A DNA stretch of 31,147 nucleotides from NCBI GenBank assembly GCA_937900755.1, contig CALCDN010000078.1:1-31147 (forward strand), read 5' to 3'. The stretch is from an uncultured Acetobacter sp. (lineage in GTDB: Bacteria; Pseudomonadota; Alphaproteobacteria; Acetobacterales; Acetobacteraceae). Positions 7,921 to 16,082 of this stretch are shown one piece after another. Every line of letters starts with the position of its first letter. The stretch's first letter is position 1. Under the pieces are notes generated by a model. That model saw nothing but the letters and a program-made list of their open reading frames with translations. It searched no databases and was not told the origin of the DNA. The position numbers and the translations under genes are program-made.

Positions 7921-9309
7921 ATGGCCTACGCCACAACAAACCCCTACACGGGCGAAGTCGTTAAAACCTTTGCGGATGCAACGGACCACGAAGTCCAGAC
8001 CGCACTGGACAACGCCTATACCGCCTTCCAGTCCTGGCGCGAGGCCTCCTTTGCCCAGCGCGCAACGGTAATGGCCGCCGCAGCCAAAATCCTGCGGGAC
8101 AACATGGATGACTACGCCGCCCTGCTGACGCTGGAAATGGGCAAGATTTTTGCTGAAGCCAAGGCCGAAGTCACCCTCTCGGCCGAAATCTTTGAATACT
8201 ACGCCGAACACGCCGAACGCCTGCTGGCTGCTGAAGCCCTGCCGGTCAAAAACCCCGAGGAAGGCCAGGCCATGCTGGTCCATGAGCCACAGGGCATTGT
8301 GTTCGCAATTGAACCGTGGAACTTCCCCTACTACCAGATCGCCCGCATTATCGCGCCCCAGCTTTCTGCCGGGAACACGGTCATTCTCAAGCATGCGTCC
8401 AATGTTCCACAATGTGCCGCAGCCTTTGATGACCTCATGCGCAAGGCTGGCCTGCCGGAAGGGGCGTTCCGCAACCTGTATCTGGCCCGCCACCACACCG
8501 AAACCGTGCTCAACGACCCGCGCGTGTGTGGTGTTGCCCTGACCGGCTCCGAAGGGGCTGGGGCCATTGTGGCTTCGGCCGCGGGCAAGGCGCTCAAAAA
8601 AGCCACCATGGAACTGGGGGGCTCGGACGCCTTTATCGTGCTTGATGACGCCGATCTGGAAAAAGCCGTCAAATGGGCGGTGTTTGGCCGCCACTGGAAC
8701 GCGGGCCAGGTCTGTGTCTCTTCCAAGCGGCTGATCGTGGCTGACGCCATTTACGACCGCTTTGTGGAACTTTACAAAAAAGGCGTCGCCACGCTCAAGG
8801 CGGGGGACCCGATGGACCCTGCCACCACGCTGGCGCCCCTTTCCTCACAAAAAGCGGCGGACGACCTGCGCGCACAGGTGGAAGAGGCCTGCAAGCTGGG
8901 GGCCAAGGCCGAGGTCATTGGCGCAGGCGTGCCCGAAAAAGGTGCGTTTTTCCAGCCGGTGCTGCTGACCAACCTGGAAAACAATCCTGCCCGCCTGTGG
9001 GAATTTTTTGGCCCGGTAACCCAGCTTTACCGCGCGAAAGATACAGAAGACGCCATTCGCATCGCCAATGACTCGCCTTACGGCCTGGGTGGTTCCGTAT
9101 TCACGCAGGACACCAAACGTGGGGTGGCCGTGGCCCGCCGCATTTACACCGGCATGGTCTATATCAACCATCCCACGATGGTAAAAGCCGATCTGCCGTT
9201 TGGTGGCGTGGCCCGTTCGGGCTTTGGCCGTGAACTGATCGGGCTTGGCATCAAGGAATTCGTCAACCACAAGCTGATTGACGTGGTGGATATTGACGCC
9301 CCGTTCTAA
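7921..9309 (+). CDS. NAD(P)-dependent succinate-semialdehyde dehydrogenase-type aldehyde dehydrogenase
   Basis: A 462-residue cytosolic aldehyde dehydrogenase that oxidises an aldehyde to the acid. The opening NPYTGEVVKTFADA and overall length resemble the Sad/GabD group. Catalytic features are EPWNFPYYQ with N134, MELGGSDAF with the general base E231, and NAGQVCVSSKR with the nucleophile C265. The C-terminal LPFGGVARSGFGRELG-like segment reads PFGGVARSGFGRELI. ATG 7921 fits the family start; the upstream open frame adds unrelated residues. Substrate cannot be fixed from sequence; succinate semialdehyde is the best guess. In acetic acid bacteria such enzymes may also serve a modified TCA cycle or aldehyde clearance (inference). 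It is followed by a strong terminator. Confidence 0.88.
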   Translation: MAYATTNPYTGEVVKTFADATDHEVQTALDNAYTAFQSWREASFAQRATVMAAAAKILRDNMDDYAALLTLEMGKIFAEAKAEVTLSAEIFEYYAEHAERLLAAEALPVKNPEEGQAMLVHEPQGIVFAIEPWNFPYYQIARIIAPQLSAGNTVILKHASNVPQCAAAFDDLMRKAGLPEGAFRNLYLARHHTETVLNDPRVCGVALTGSEGAGAIVASAAGKALKKATMELGGSDAFIVLDDADLEKAVKWAVFGRHWNAGQVCVSSKRLIVADAIYDRFVELYKKGVATLKAGDPMDPATTLAPLSSQKAADDLRAQVEEACKLGAKAEVIGAGVPEKGAFFQPVLLTNLENNPARLWEFFGPVTQLYRAKDTEDAIRIANDSPYGLGGSVFTQDTKRGVAVARRIYTGMVYINHPTMVKADLPFGGVARSGFGRELIGLGIKEFVNHKLIDVVDIDAPF

Positions 9310-9352
9310 AACGCCTCCCGAACAACGGTTTTTCCAGCCTTTGCGCGGGTAG

Positions 9353-9424
9353 AACCTGCCCGGCTTGGCCTGCTCTGGACACAAGCATCCTGTCCAGAGC
9401 AGGTACAGGTTGGGCAGGTTTTTT
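9353..9424 (+). terminator. Two-part hairpin terminator after the aldehyde dehydrogenase
   Basis: An outer stem AACCTGCCC (9353-9361) / GGGCAGGTT (9412-9420) encloses an inner perfect 13-base stem CCTGCTCTGGACA (9369-9381) / TGTCCAGAGCAGG (9391-9403). The loop is 9 bases. The T run continues past 9420. This is the form of an intrinsic terminator, longer than usual. Confidence 0.85.
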
Positions 9425-9523
9425 ATTGTGGTTGGCCGAGGCTGTCCGCACAGGCGAGTCGGCCCAAAACCCGCCAAAGGGGGGGCTGGACTTCTCCCAC
9501 CCAAACCCGTTATGGGAAAATCC

Positions 9524-9679
9524 ATGAGATGGTTTGCAACCAGTGTGATCTGCCGCCTCCTTGGTCACAGATGGGGACCGTGGCGGCAACAGCAATCCTG
9601 GGACGGAAGCGGCACGTTCGAGCACCGCACGTGCCTGCGCAACGGATGCCTAGCGACTGAGCAACGCCGGAAAGGGTGA
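9524..9679 (+). CDS. Small cysteine-containing protein, zinc-ribbon-like
   Basis: A short protein of 51 residues (or 55 from ATG 9512). It has the pattern ICRLLGHRWGPW near the start and RTCLRNGCLATE near the end. That gives one Cys and one His in the first half and a CxxxxC in the second, resembling small phage and bacterial proteins with a CRxxGHxWxPW start that look like a metal-binding knuckle. ATG 9524 has GGGA upstream. It follows the terminator of the aldehyde dehydrogenase, so it would need its own promoter. The function is unknown, and reality as a gene is moderate only. Confidence 0.45.
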   Translation: MRWFATSVICRLLGHRWGPWRQQQSWDGSGTFEHRTCLRNGCLATEQRRKG

Positions 9680-9714
9680 GCGGTAACGGCTTTTGGGCGT
9701 GTCCTCCCCTGACC

Positions 9715-10512
9715 TTACCGTTGTGTCTGGCCCACAGCCAGCCGGAGCAGAATATACTCGCGCAGCTTTTGCGGCAGCAGGCGCTCCACCACCCGCAATA
9801 CGCGGAATGGCCATGGAAAAACATACTCCCGCCGCCCCTGTGCAATCGCGCGCGCAATAACACGGGCCGCTTTTTTTGCGGGCACCAGAAAAGGGCGAGG
9901 CCCTTCCAGGCGCTGGCTCATGGGCGTATCCACAAAACCGGGCACGATCAATGTCAGTCTGACACCATATTGCCGCCATGCCAGCCCCGCGGACTTGGCA
10001 AAAAAGGCCAACCCGGACTTGGAACTGCTATAGGCGGCGGAAAAGGGCATTTCGTAAAAACCCGCCACGGACCCGATAAGCGCAACATGGCCACCACCGC
10101 GCACGACCATGCTCCGTGCCGCAGCCGTGGCCAGTGTGACCGGCGTTGCGTAATTGACCAGCCCGAGCTGGAGCACCTTTTGGGGGTCTTCCGTCTTCTC
10201 GTCCAAGGACTGAATATCCGACAGACCAGCCCCGAGCACCACGCAGTCCGGCTTGTGGGCCGCATCATCTTCCTCAAAGGCCGTCAGGGCCTCCACACCA
10301 TCGCACAGGTCAACCTGGCGGGTGTACACCACAGCACCCCTGGCGCAGCACTGCGTGGCCAGCTGGGCCAGACGCTGGGGGTTTCTGCCCCACAAAATCA
10401 ACGTTCGGCCGGGCGCCGCATAATGGTGCGCAAGCTCCACCCCAATGCCGCCCGTTGCCCCCGTGATGAGCACAGAACGTAAAACGTCTGCCCCAGATGC
10501 TTCAGACCTCAC
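9715..10512 (-). CDS. Short-chain dehydrogenase/reductase
   Basis: A 265-residue classical SDR from GTG 10512. The cofactor motif is TGATGGIG (17-24). The active site is S148 in LIGSVAGF, then Y161 and K165 in AYSSSKSG. The PGFVDTPM segment follows. The usual NNAG is replaced by LGAG (93-96). The C-terminal end, EYVFPWPFRVLRVVERLLP, is hydrophobic and basic, as in SDRs that reduce lipid-linked ketones, and may sit on the membrane. GTG 10512 has AAAGGA just upstream; ATG 10578 adds 22 residues with no family match and would run into the divergent leader. It diverges from the GNAT-fold gene over 75 bases. A keto-lipid reductase role is inference. Confidence 0.85.
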   Translation of the reverse strand: MRSEASGADVLRSVLITGATGGIGVELAHHYAAPGRTLILWGRNPQRLAQLATQCCARGAVVYTRQVDLCDGVEALTAFEEDDAAHKPDCVVLGAGLSDIQSLDEKTEDPQKVLQLGLVNYATPVTLATAAARSMVVRGGGHVALIGSVAGFYEMPFSAAYSSSKSGLAFFAKSAGLAWRQYGVRLTLIVPGFVDTPMSQRLEGPRPFLVPAKKAARVIARAIAQGRREYVFPWPFRVLRVVERLLPQKLREYILLRLAVGQTQR

Positions 10513-10587
10513 ATTTTTTCCTTTCCCATTGAGAGAGAATAAGGCATCACCCAAAAAGTTTTTCACGTTCCGTTCCATGGAGGGGCA

Positions 10588-11733
10588 ATGTCTTTCCCGA
10601 CTCAGATTACCGTTTCCCCTGTTTCGGGCTCACGTCAGCTTTCTCTCTTTATAAAGCTTCCGCGCAAGCTTTACGATGGTCTGCCCGGATATCTGCCTCC
10701 ACTGGACATGGAAGAGCGCAGCATGCTCTCGCCCCGGAAGGCGCCTTTTTTCGAGCATGGCTTTGCGTGTTACTTTCTGGCGTGGCGCAATGGCAAACCC
10801 ATTGGCCGCATATCTGCCCAGATTGACGCCCTGGTTCTCCAGCAGGCTGGCCCCAGGACAGGGTTTTTTGGCGCGCTGGATACAGCTGAGCCAGACTGTG
10901 TGCCTCTCCTGCTTGACGCCGCAACGGCGTGGCTCAAAGCACGGGGTGTCGAGCGTATTCGTGGACCGTGGACACTTAACAGCAACGGCCAGTCCGGTGT
11001 GATGATCGAGGGGCAGACTGAAATGCCCATGATCGGCACGCCCTGGCACCCGGCAACCCTGGCGCCAGCCATTGAGCGCGCAGGTTTTGAAAAGGCGATG
11101 GACCTGCTCTCCTACAGCATGGAAACCGGACCCCAGGCCGAGCGCGCCAACCAGATTCCAGCTAACCTGCGCCAGCGCCTGGGCAAGATCACCATGCGTG
11201 GCCTCCGCCTCCAGCACATTGCCGAAGACGCCGAAATCCTGCGCGAAATCTATAACGATGCCTGGGCGGACACATGGGGCAACGTACCGCTGACATCCAA
11301 TGAAGTGGGGTCCTTGCTCAAGGAACTCAAACCCATCCTGCGCCCCGAACAGTATGTGCTGGCCGAGGTTGAGGGCGAACCTGCCGCCATAGCGCTGGTT
11401 GTCCCCAACATGTTTGACGTCAGCAGGGGCCTGGGTGGCGCGCCCTCTCTCATGGGCTGGCTTAAACTGGGCTCACGTATTCTCAGGCATGATTTTCATT
11501 CCGCACGTGTTGTGCTGCTGGGTGTGCGCAAAAAATATATGGGCACAGCCCTGCGCGCCATGCTGCCCGTGCTGATTATTGATGAACTGATGCACCGCGG
11601 GCATGTTCTGCCCTACCGGACCATCGAACTGGGCTGGGTGCTGGAGACGCATGAAGGGCTGCGCAACCTGATCGAGCGCATTACCCCCACCCCCTACAAG
11701 CGCCACCGCATGTTTGAAAAAACCCTGCCCTGA
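10588..11733 (+). CDS. GNAT-fold N-acyltransferase-like protein
   Basis: A 381-residue protein of a group often labelled 'dATP pyrophosphohydrolase' or GNAT family in alphaproteobacteria. Visible features are KLPRKLYDGLPGYLPPLDME (24-43), FEHGFACYFLAWRNGKPIGR (55-74) and GVERIRGPWTLNSNGQSGVM (120-139). The second half holds another acyltransferase-like fold with VLAEVEGEPAAIALVVPNM and LLGVRKKYMGTAL. No pyrophosphohydrolase (Nudix) motif is present, so that label is not supported. GGAGGGG lies just before ATG 10588. It is divergent from the SDR, a pairing that suggests shared lipid chemistry. A GNAT-type protein acts as bacterial ceramide synthase in Caulobacter; whether this one does is untested. 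Confidence 0.75.
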   Translation: MSFPTQITVSPVSGSRQLSLFIKLPRKLYDGLPGYLPPLDMEERSMLSPRKAPFFEHGFACYFLAWRNGKPIGRISAQIDALVLQQAGPRTGFFGALDTAEPDCVPLLLDAATAWLKARGVERIRGPWTLNSNGQSGVMIEGQTEMPMIGTPWHPATLAPAIERAGFEKAMDLLSYSMETGPQAERANQIPANLRQRLGKITMRGLRLQHIAEDAEILREIYNDAWADTWGNVPLTSNEVGSLLKELKPILRPEQYVLAEVEGEPAAIALVVPNMFDVSRGLGGAPSLMGWLKLGSRILRHDFHSARVVLLGVRKKYMGTALRAMLPVLIIDELMHRGHVLPYRTIELGWVLETHEGLRNLIERITPTPYKRHRMFEKTLP

Positions 11734-11810
11734 CAGCACCCGCACTGTTCCACAGCCCCACATAACCCCGAACCCGCAGCCTAAATCCGGGGCATGACCC
11801 GGTGCCGGGC

Positions 11811-12809
11811 CTAAAGGTGGCTCCACCCGCTGACCCGAAAATGCAGTGGCCTGCCCGCACCATCCATAACGGACACGCTTGCCGGGCCTGCCTCAAACTG
11901 TCCTATCCGCGTTACCGGCACATCGCCATGTGGGGTTGGCAGGCTTGGATGTAACAGCAGGTGCTGCTCACATTCAGGCGGGACGGCAAACAGGATCTCA
12001 TAATCATCCCCTCCCGTCAGGCATGTTTCCAACCATGCGCCACCCAGTGCGCGCGCTGCCGCCGAAAGGGGTACACGGTCGGCCTGGATACGCACATGCA
12101 GCCCGTTTTCACGCGCCAGGTGCCCCGCATCCTGCACCAGCCCGTCCGATACATCCATGGCGGCCGATGCCAGACCATGGAGCGGTAGCCCCACACGCGG
12201 CTGTGGCAGGCGGTAGCGTTGCGCCAGATAGCCCGTGGGGTCGGGTAGTGGGTCCGTCCCTTGCAGCGCACGCAGGCCCAGAGCGCCATCGCCTATGGTG
12301 CCACTGACCCACAACCCGTCCCCCACACCCGCGCCGCACCGCCTGATGGCCTGGCCGGGACGGACTGAGCCGACAATGGTCAGCGAAAGAACAAGAGGCC
12401 CGGAGGTGGCGGTGGTGTCTCCCCCCATCAGGCTGAGCCCGAACTGCGCCTGATCCTGTGCCAGTCCGGCACAGAACTGCGCCACCCAGTCTTCCGTAAT
12501 ATGGGGGGGGCGGGCAAACGCCAGCAGCCAGCCCTCCGGCATGCTCCCCATGGCCGCAAGGTCGGACAGGTTGCACCGCAATAGTTTGCGGCCGATTGTA
12601 TCGGGCGGGTCGGTGGGCAGAAAATGCACATTTTCCACCATCGCATCAACAGCCATGACCATTTCGTGCCCCGGTGGGGGCGCGAAAACGGCGGCGTCGT
12701 CGCGCAAATTCAGGGCAGCGGGGCCAGCCAGGGCTGAAAAATGCCGCCGGATAAAGGCAAACTCGCGCGGCAGGTCAGTCTTCGGTCGGGGTGCCTGATG
12801 TGCTGTCAT
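11811..12809 (-). CDS. thiL: Thiamine-monophosphate kinase
   Basis: A 332-residue kinase that phosphorylates thiamine monophosphate to the active cofactor thiamine diphosphate, the last step of the pathway. Mg-ATP binding residues are visible in NLRDDAAVF (34-42), NLSDLAAMGSMP (80-91) and LMGGDTTAT (127-135). MDVSDGLVQDAG and CLTGGDDYEILF follow in family order. ATG 12809 starts the family sequence and overlaps the end of nusB by 35 bases; GAGG is close upstream. The open frame further upstream is nusB in another frame. It is convergent with the GNAT-fold gene, with no strong terminator seen in the 77-base gap. Confidence 0.95.
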   Translation of the reverse strand: MTAHQAPRPKTDLPREFAFIRRHFSALAGPAALNLRDDAAVFAPPPGHEMVMAVDAMVENVHFLPTDPPDTIGRKLLRCNLSDLAAMGSMPEGWLLAFARPPHITEDWVAQFCAGLAQDQAQFGLSLMGGDTTATSGPLVLSLTIVGSVRPGQAIRRCGAGVGDGLWVSGTIGDGALGLRALQGTDPLPDPTGYLAQRYRLPQPRVGLPLHGLASAAMDVSDGLVQDAGHLARENGLHVRIQADRVPLSAAARALGGAWLETCLTGGDDYEILFAVPPECEQHLLLHPSLPTPHGDVPVTRIGQFEAGPASVSVMDGAGRPLHFRVSGWSHL

Positions 12810-13302
12810 GGTCCTCAACCGGTGTCGGATTTTTGAAAAGCGTGTCCAGCACACCATTCACCAGGCGCGGTTCATCACCAAAGAAAAAACCGTGCGCCAC
12901 ATCCATATACTCATTGATCAGCACGGCGGCAGGCACCTCGGCATGACGGGACTCTGCTATGGCCGCAAAAAAGAGCGCGCGCAAAACCGGGTCCAGCCGC
13001 TCGATCGGCCATGTGGGCGGCAGGGTTTTGACAATATCCTGCTCAATGCCGCTACGGTTGGACACAGCCCCTTTTACAATGGAGGTAAACAGCGCCACAT
13101 CCGCCTCGGGAATACGCCCGTCCTCATAGGATTCCCCGCTCAGGGTCGTGCCGAAGCGATGGACCAGAAACTGTTCGATAACGGAATCAGGACGATCGCC
13201 ATTCTGTTCAATCTGGAACAGTGCCTGCACAGCGGCAACGCGTGCGGCCGTGCGTGGCCGCTGCGCGGCTTTCAGCTTGGGTTGGTCCTGTAATCCTGTC
13301 AT
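12775..13302 (-). CDS. nusB: Transcription antitermination factor NusB
   Basis: A 175-residue all-helical RNA-binding protein that joins NusE (S10) at boxA to support rRNA antitermination. Family signatures are RTAARVAAVQALFQIEQ near the start, PPTWPIERLDPVLRALFFAAIAE, and PAAVLINEYMDVAHGFFFGDEPRLVNGVLD. ATG 13302 follows AGGAGAG. The C-terminal tail is acidic and overlaps the thiL start. The order nrdR, nusB, thiL is common, but the riboflavin genes that often sit between them in related bacteria are absent here. Confidence 0.95.
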   Translation of the reverse strand: MTGLQDQPKLKAAQRPRTAARVAAVQALFQIEQNGDRPDSVIEQFLVHRFGTTLSGESYEDGRIPEADVALFTSIVKGAVSNRSGIEQDIVKTLPPTWPIERLDPVLRALFFAAIAESRHAEVPAAVLINEYMDVAHGFFFGDEPRLVNGVLDTLFKNPTPVEDHDSTSGTPTED

Positions 13303-13364
13303 TGTTCTCTCCTGCCCTACTTTGATGCACGGCCGCGGTTTGGGGCGTTTTTAGGCCTAAAGGT

Positions 13365-13841
13365 CTAGTCTTTTTGTTCGGGCGGCTGGGTTTTGCTTTC
13401 CATCAGCGTCAGAATTTCGGAAAAATCCCGCGCTTCTGTAAAATCGCGGTACACGCTTGCAAAACGTACGTACCCCACGCCATCCACTTCCTTGAGTGCG
13501 TCCATGGCCAACTCGCCAATGCGGGCGGAAGCAACCTCCGTATCCCCCGACGCCTCAAGCTGGCGCACAACCCCGGTTACAATCTGCTCCATCTGCTCGT
13601 CCGAGACCGGGCGCTTGCGCAGGGCGATACGGATGGAGCGGGAAATTTTATCCCTGTCAAACGGCGCACGCCGCCCATCTTGCTTGACCACCACCAGTTC
13701 ACGCAGTTGCACACGCTCAACCGTGGTAAAACGCTGCCCACAGGACAGGCATGCCCTGCGGCGGCGAATGGCCGACCCCTCTTCATTTGGCCGACTGTCC
13801 TTGACCTGACTATCCGGGTTCCCGCAAAAAGGGCAACGCAT
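13365..13841 (-). CDS. nrdR: Transcriptional repressor NrdR
   Basis: A 158-residue ATP/dATP-sensing repressor of ribonucleotide reductase genes. The start MRCPFCGN carries the zinc ribbon with C3, C6, C31 and C34 and the SxIRRRRxC region (AIRRRRACLSCGQRFTT, 25-40). The ATP-cone follows from about residue 48 (VVKQDGRRAPFDRDKISRSI). ATG 13841 gives the canonical start; 17 extra residues upstream do not fit. GGAGG lies upstream at a somewhat long distance. It leads a minus-strand run with nusB 62 bases downstream. No NrdR box or reductase gene is in the window. Confidence 0.96.
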   Translation of the reverse strand: MRCPFCGNPDSQVKDSRPNEEGSAIRRRRACLSCGQRFTTVERVQLRELVVVKQDGRRAPFDRDKISRSIRIALRKRPVSDEQMEQIVTGVVRQLEASGDTEVASARIGELAMDALKEVDGVGYVRFASVYRDFTEARDFSEILTLMESKTQPPEQKD

Positions 13842-13972
13842 GATGGTACCAACCTCCCTCAGGCGCGTATCCAACGGCATTGTGCTGTTCAAAGAGCGCT
13901 AGGTGACAATCAGATATTTGTTTTAACCGGGTTCGTCCATACTGCCCATGCCTCAAGGCCCACGGAGTGACC

Positions 13973-14479
13973 ATGAAACCTCGTTACCAAGTAATACTGG
14001 CCAGCGCCCTGCTCAGCCTGACTGTACTCCCCCCAGCCCTGAGCACACCTGCCCATGCGGAAGAACGCCAGACCGAACAGCCCGTTCCCGGACAGACCGA
14101 TGCCCAGAAAGACATTACCATTTCCGATATTTCACTCCACCTCCCCCCAACACAGGGGCAGGGCCAGCCGGAGCTTTATTTTACACTGACCAACACTGGC
14201 CATTCGACCCACCTGCTGACCGGCGTTGCCACCCCCGCCTGCAATAGGCTGATTGGCTACCACACCGACCAGGAGAACACGCCGGGCACACGCCACCTGT
14301 TCCAGCACCTGGCCCTGCCCGAAACCACAACACTGGTGTTTGCCAATGCCGGGTATCACATCCTGTGCGTAGGCCCCGTAGCGCAGGCGCTGGCCCGGCC
14401 CACCGTGCAGGTTACGTTCCAGTTTCTGGGCGGTTCAAGCAAAAGTGTTTCCGTGCCCGTTGTCGCGGCCACGCCCTGA
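13973..14479 (+). CDS. Secreted PCu(A)C-like (DUF461) protein lacking the usual copper-binding methionines
   Basis: A 168-residue protein with a signal peptide (basic start, hydrophobic 7-24, likely cut after AHA at residue 29). The mature part follows the PCu(A)C beta-barrel pattern: ITISDISLHLPP, LYFTLTNTGHSTHLLTGVAT, LALPETTTLVFANAGYHILCVG and VQVTFQF. In typical members a histidine plus several methionines bind Cu(I). Here the mature chain has no methionine. GYHILCVG keeps a histidine (129) and offers C132, and C90 is also present. Copper delivery to cytochrome oxidase is therefore doubtful. ATG 13973 has GGAG five bases upstream; GTG 13967 is an alternative. It converges on glpK with a shared terminator. 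Confidence 0.7.
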   Translation: MKPRYQVILASALLSLTVLPPALSTPAHAEERQTEQPVPGQTDAQKDITISDISLHLPPTQGQGQPELYFTLTNTGHSTHLLTGVATPACNRLIGYHTDQENTPGTRHLFQHLALPETTTLVFANAGYHILCVGPVAQALARPTVQVTFQFLGGSSKSVSVPVVAATP

Positions 14480-14501
14480 GCGGCCACTTCCCAAGCGGAC
14501 C

Positions 14502-14547
14502 ATGGCGTCAAAACCATGCGGGACTGGTCCCGTTTGTTTGACGCCAT
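14502..14547. terminator. Bidirectional terminator between the PCu(A)C-like gene and glpK
   Basis: The stem ATGGCGTCAAA (14502-14512) pairs with TTTGACGCCAT (14537-14547). Inside it CGGGAC (14519-14524) pairs with GTCCCG (14527-14532). It lies between two converging stop codons, so it can serve both strands. T runs are short on either side. Confidence 0.7.
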
Positions 14548-14553
14548 AAGGCC

Positions 14554-16053
14554 CTAGCCCCCTGTATAGGAACTGAGCGTGCGCTTGACGGCCTGATGCC
14601 AGCCCGCAATCATGGTGCGGCGCTGGGTGCTGTCCATCTTGGGTTCAAACAGGGTGCCGCGCGCCCATTCTGCCGCCACGGTTTCCTCGTTCTCCCAAAC
14701 ACCGGTAGCCATGCCGGCAAGAAAGCCTGCCCCCAGAGCCGTTGTTTCAACATTGCGCGGGCGCTCGACCTTGGCTTGCAACATGTCGGCAAGGAACTGG
14801 CAGTACCAGTCATTGGCAGACATGCCACCATCCACCCGGATGCTCTCGGTGGTGCCCCCACCGTCCTGCACCATGGCACTCACCAGGTCCAGCGTCTGGT
14901 ACGCCACCGATTCAAGGGCTGCGCGAGCAATGTGGGCCGCCGTTGCATCCAGTGTAAGGCCACAGATCAGCCCGCGTGCATCGGGGTCCCAGTGGGGAGC
15001 ACCAAGGCCCACAAAACCCGGCACCATATACACACCATGGCTATGGGGCACACGGGTTGCCATATCATCCGTCTGGGAGGCGTGCGTAATCAGGTGCAGC
15101 CCGTCACGCAGCCACTTGATGGCGGCACCCGCCACAAAAATGGAACCTTCAAGCGCATAGGTGGGCTTGCCATTCAGGCGGTAGGCAACCGTGGTCAGCA
15201 TCCGGTTGCGCGATTCCACGGGCTTGTCGCCCGTGTTCAGCAGCAAAAAGCAGCCCGTGCCATAGGTGGCCTTGGCCATGCCCGGAGTAAAGCACGCCTG
15301 CCCCACAACCGCGGCCTGCTGGTCGCCCGCAATCCCGGCAATGGGAATGGCGCGGCCAAACAGGGCGGGGTCGGTTTCCCCATACAGGGTGCTGCTGTCC
15401 TTGACTTCAGGCAGCAGGCTTGCGGGAATACGGAACAGGGCCAGAAGGTTCTCGTCCCACTGCTGGCGATGAATATCGAACAACATGGTACGGGAGGCGT
15501 TGGTGGCGTCGGTCGCATGGACCTTACCACCGGTCAGCCGCCACAGAATGAACGAATCAATGGTTCCAAACGCCAGTTCGCCCTTTTCGGCGCGCGCGCG
15601 GGCATTGGTGACATTATCAAGCAGCCAGGCCAGCTTTGTCGCCGAAAAATAGGGATCAAGCAGCAGGCCCGTCCGCTCGCGCACCAGGGCTTCCGCGCCC
15701 TCATCACGCAGTTTCTGGCAGACACCCGCGGTCCGCCGGTCCTGCCAGACAATGGCGCGGTGGATGGGTTTGCCCGTGCTGCGCTCCCACACCACAATGG
15801 TCTCGCGCTGGTTGGTAATGCCAATGCCTGCAATCCGCTCGGCAGCGCCACTTTGCTCCAGTGCGGCCCGGGCTGTGTTGAGCACATCGGTCCAGATGTC
15901 TTCGGGGCAATGCTCAACCCACCCGGCATTGGGGTAATGCTGGGGAAATTCCTGCCGGGCGGCTGCAAGTTCGTTTGCGTTACGGTCAAAAACAATGCTG
16001 CGGGTTGAGGTTGTTCCCTGATCAATCGCCAGGACACAATCTTTTTTGGTCAT
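14554..16053 (-). CDS. glpK: Glycerol kinase
   Basis: A 499-residue FGGY-family kinase making sn-glycerol 3-phosphate from glycerol and ATP. Motifs are LAIDQGTTSTRSIVFD (8-23), ITNQRET (79-85), VWQDRRT (102-108) and the later GDQQAAVVGQ, KATYGTGCFLLLNTG and RVDGGMSANDWYCQFLADML. ATG 16053 lies behind AAGGGA and matches the family start. It is the last gene of glpR-glpD-glpF-glpK, 29 bases after glpF, and ends just before a terminator. Expression is probably controlled by GlpR. Confidence 0.97.
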   Translation of the reverse strand: MTKKDCVLAIDQGTTSTRSIVFDRNANELAAARQEFPQHYPNAGWVEHCPEDIWTDVLNTARAALEQSGAAERIAGIGITNQRETIVVWERSTGKPIHRAIVWQDRRTAGVCQKLRDEGAEALVRERTGLLLDPYFSATKLAWLLDNVTNARARAEKGELAFGTIDSFILWRLTGGKVHATDATNASRTMLFDIHRQQWDENLLALFRIPASLLPEVKDSSTLYGETDPALFGRAIPIAGIAGDQQAAVVGQACFTPGMAKATYGTGCFLLLNTGDKPVESRNRMLTTVAYRLNGKPTYALEGSIFVAGAAIKWLRDGLHLITHASQTDDMATRVPHSHGVYMVPGFVGLGAPHWDPDARGLICGLTLDATAAHIARAALESVAYQTLDLVSAMVQDGGGTTESIRVDGGMSANDWYCQFLADMLQAKVERPRNVETTALGAGFLAGMATGVWENEETVAAEWARGTLFEPKMDSTQRRTMIAGWHQAVKRTLSSYTGG

Positions 16054-16082
16054 GTGGGGATATCCCTTCTTATTCTGAGCAG

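Noticed and set aside
6742..8694. 650-residue open frame covering the AraC gene and running antisense through the aldehyde dehydrogenase
   Set aside because: The upstream half has no family features and is antisense to a strong gene; only the part from 7704 is real.
10588..11733. dATP pyrophosphohydrolase name for the GNAT-fold protein
   Set aside because: No Nudix motif is present; the label seems inherited.
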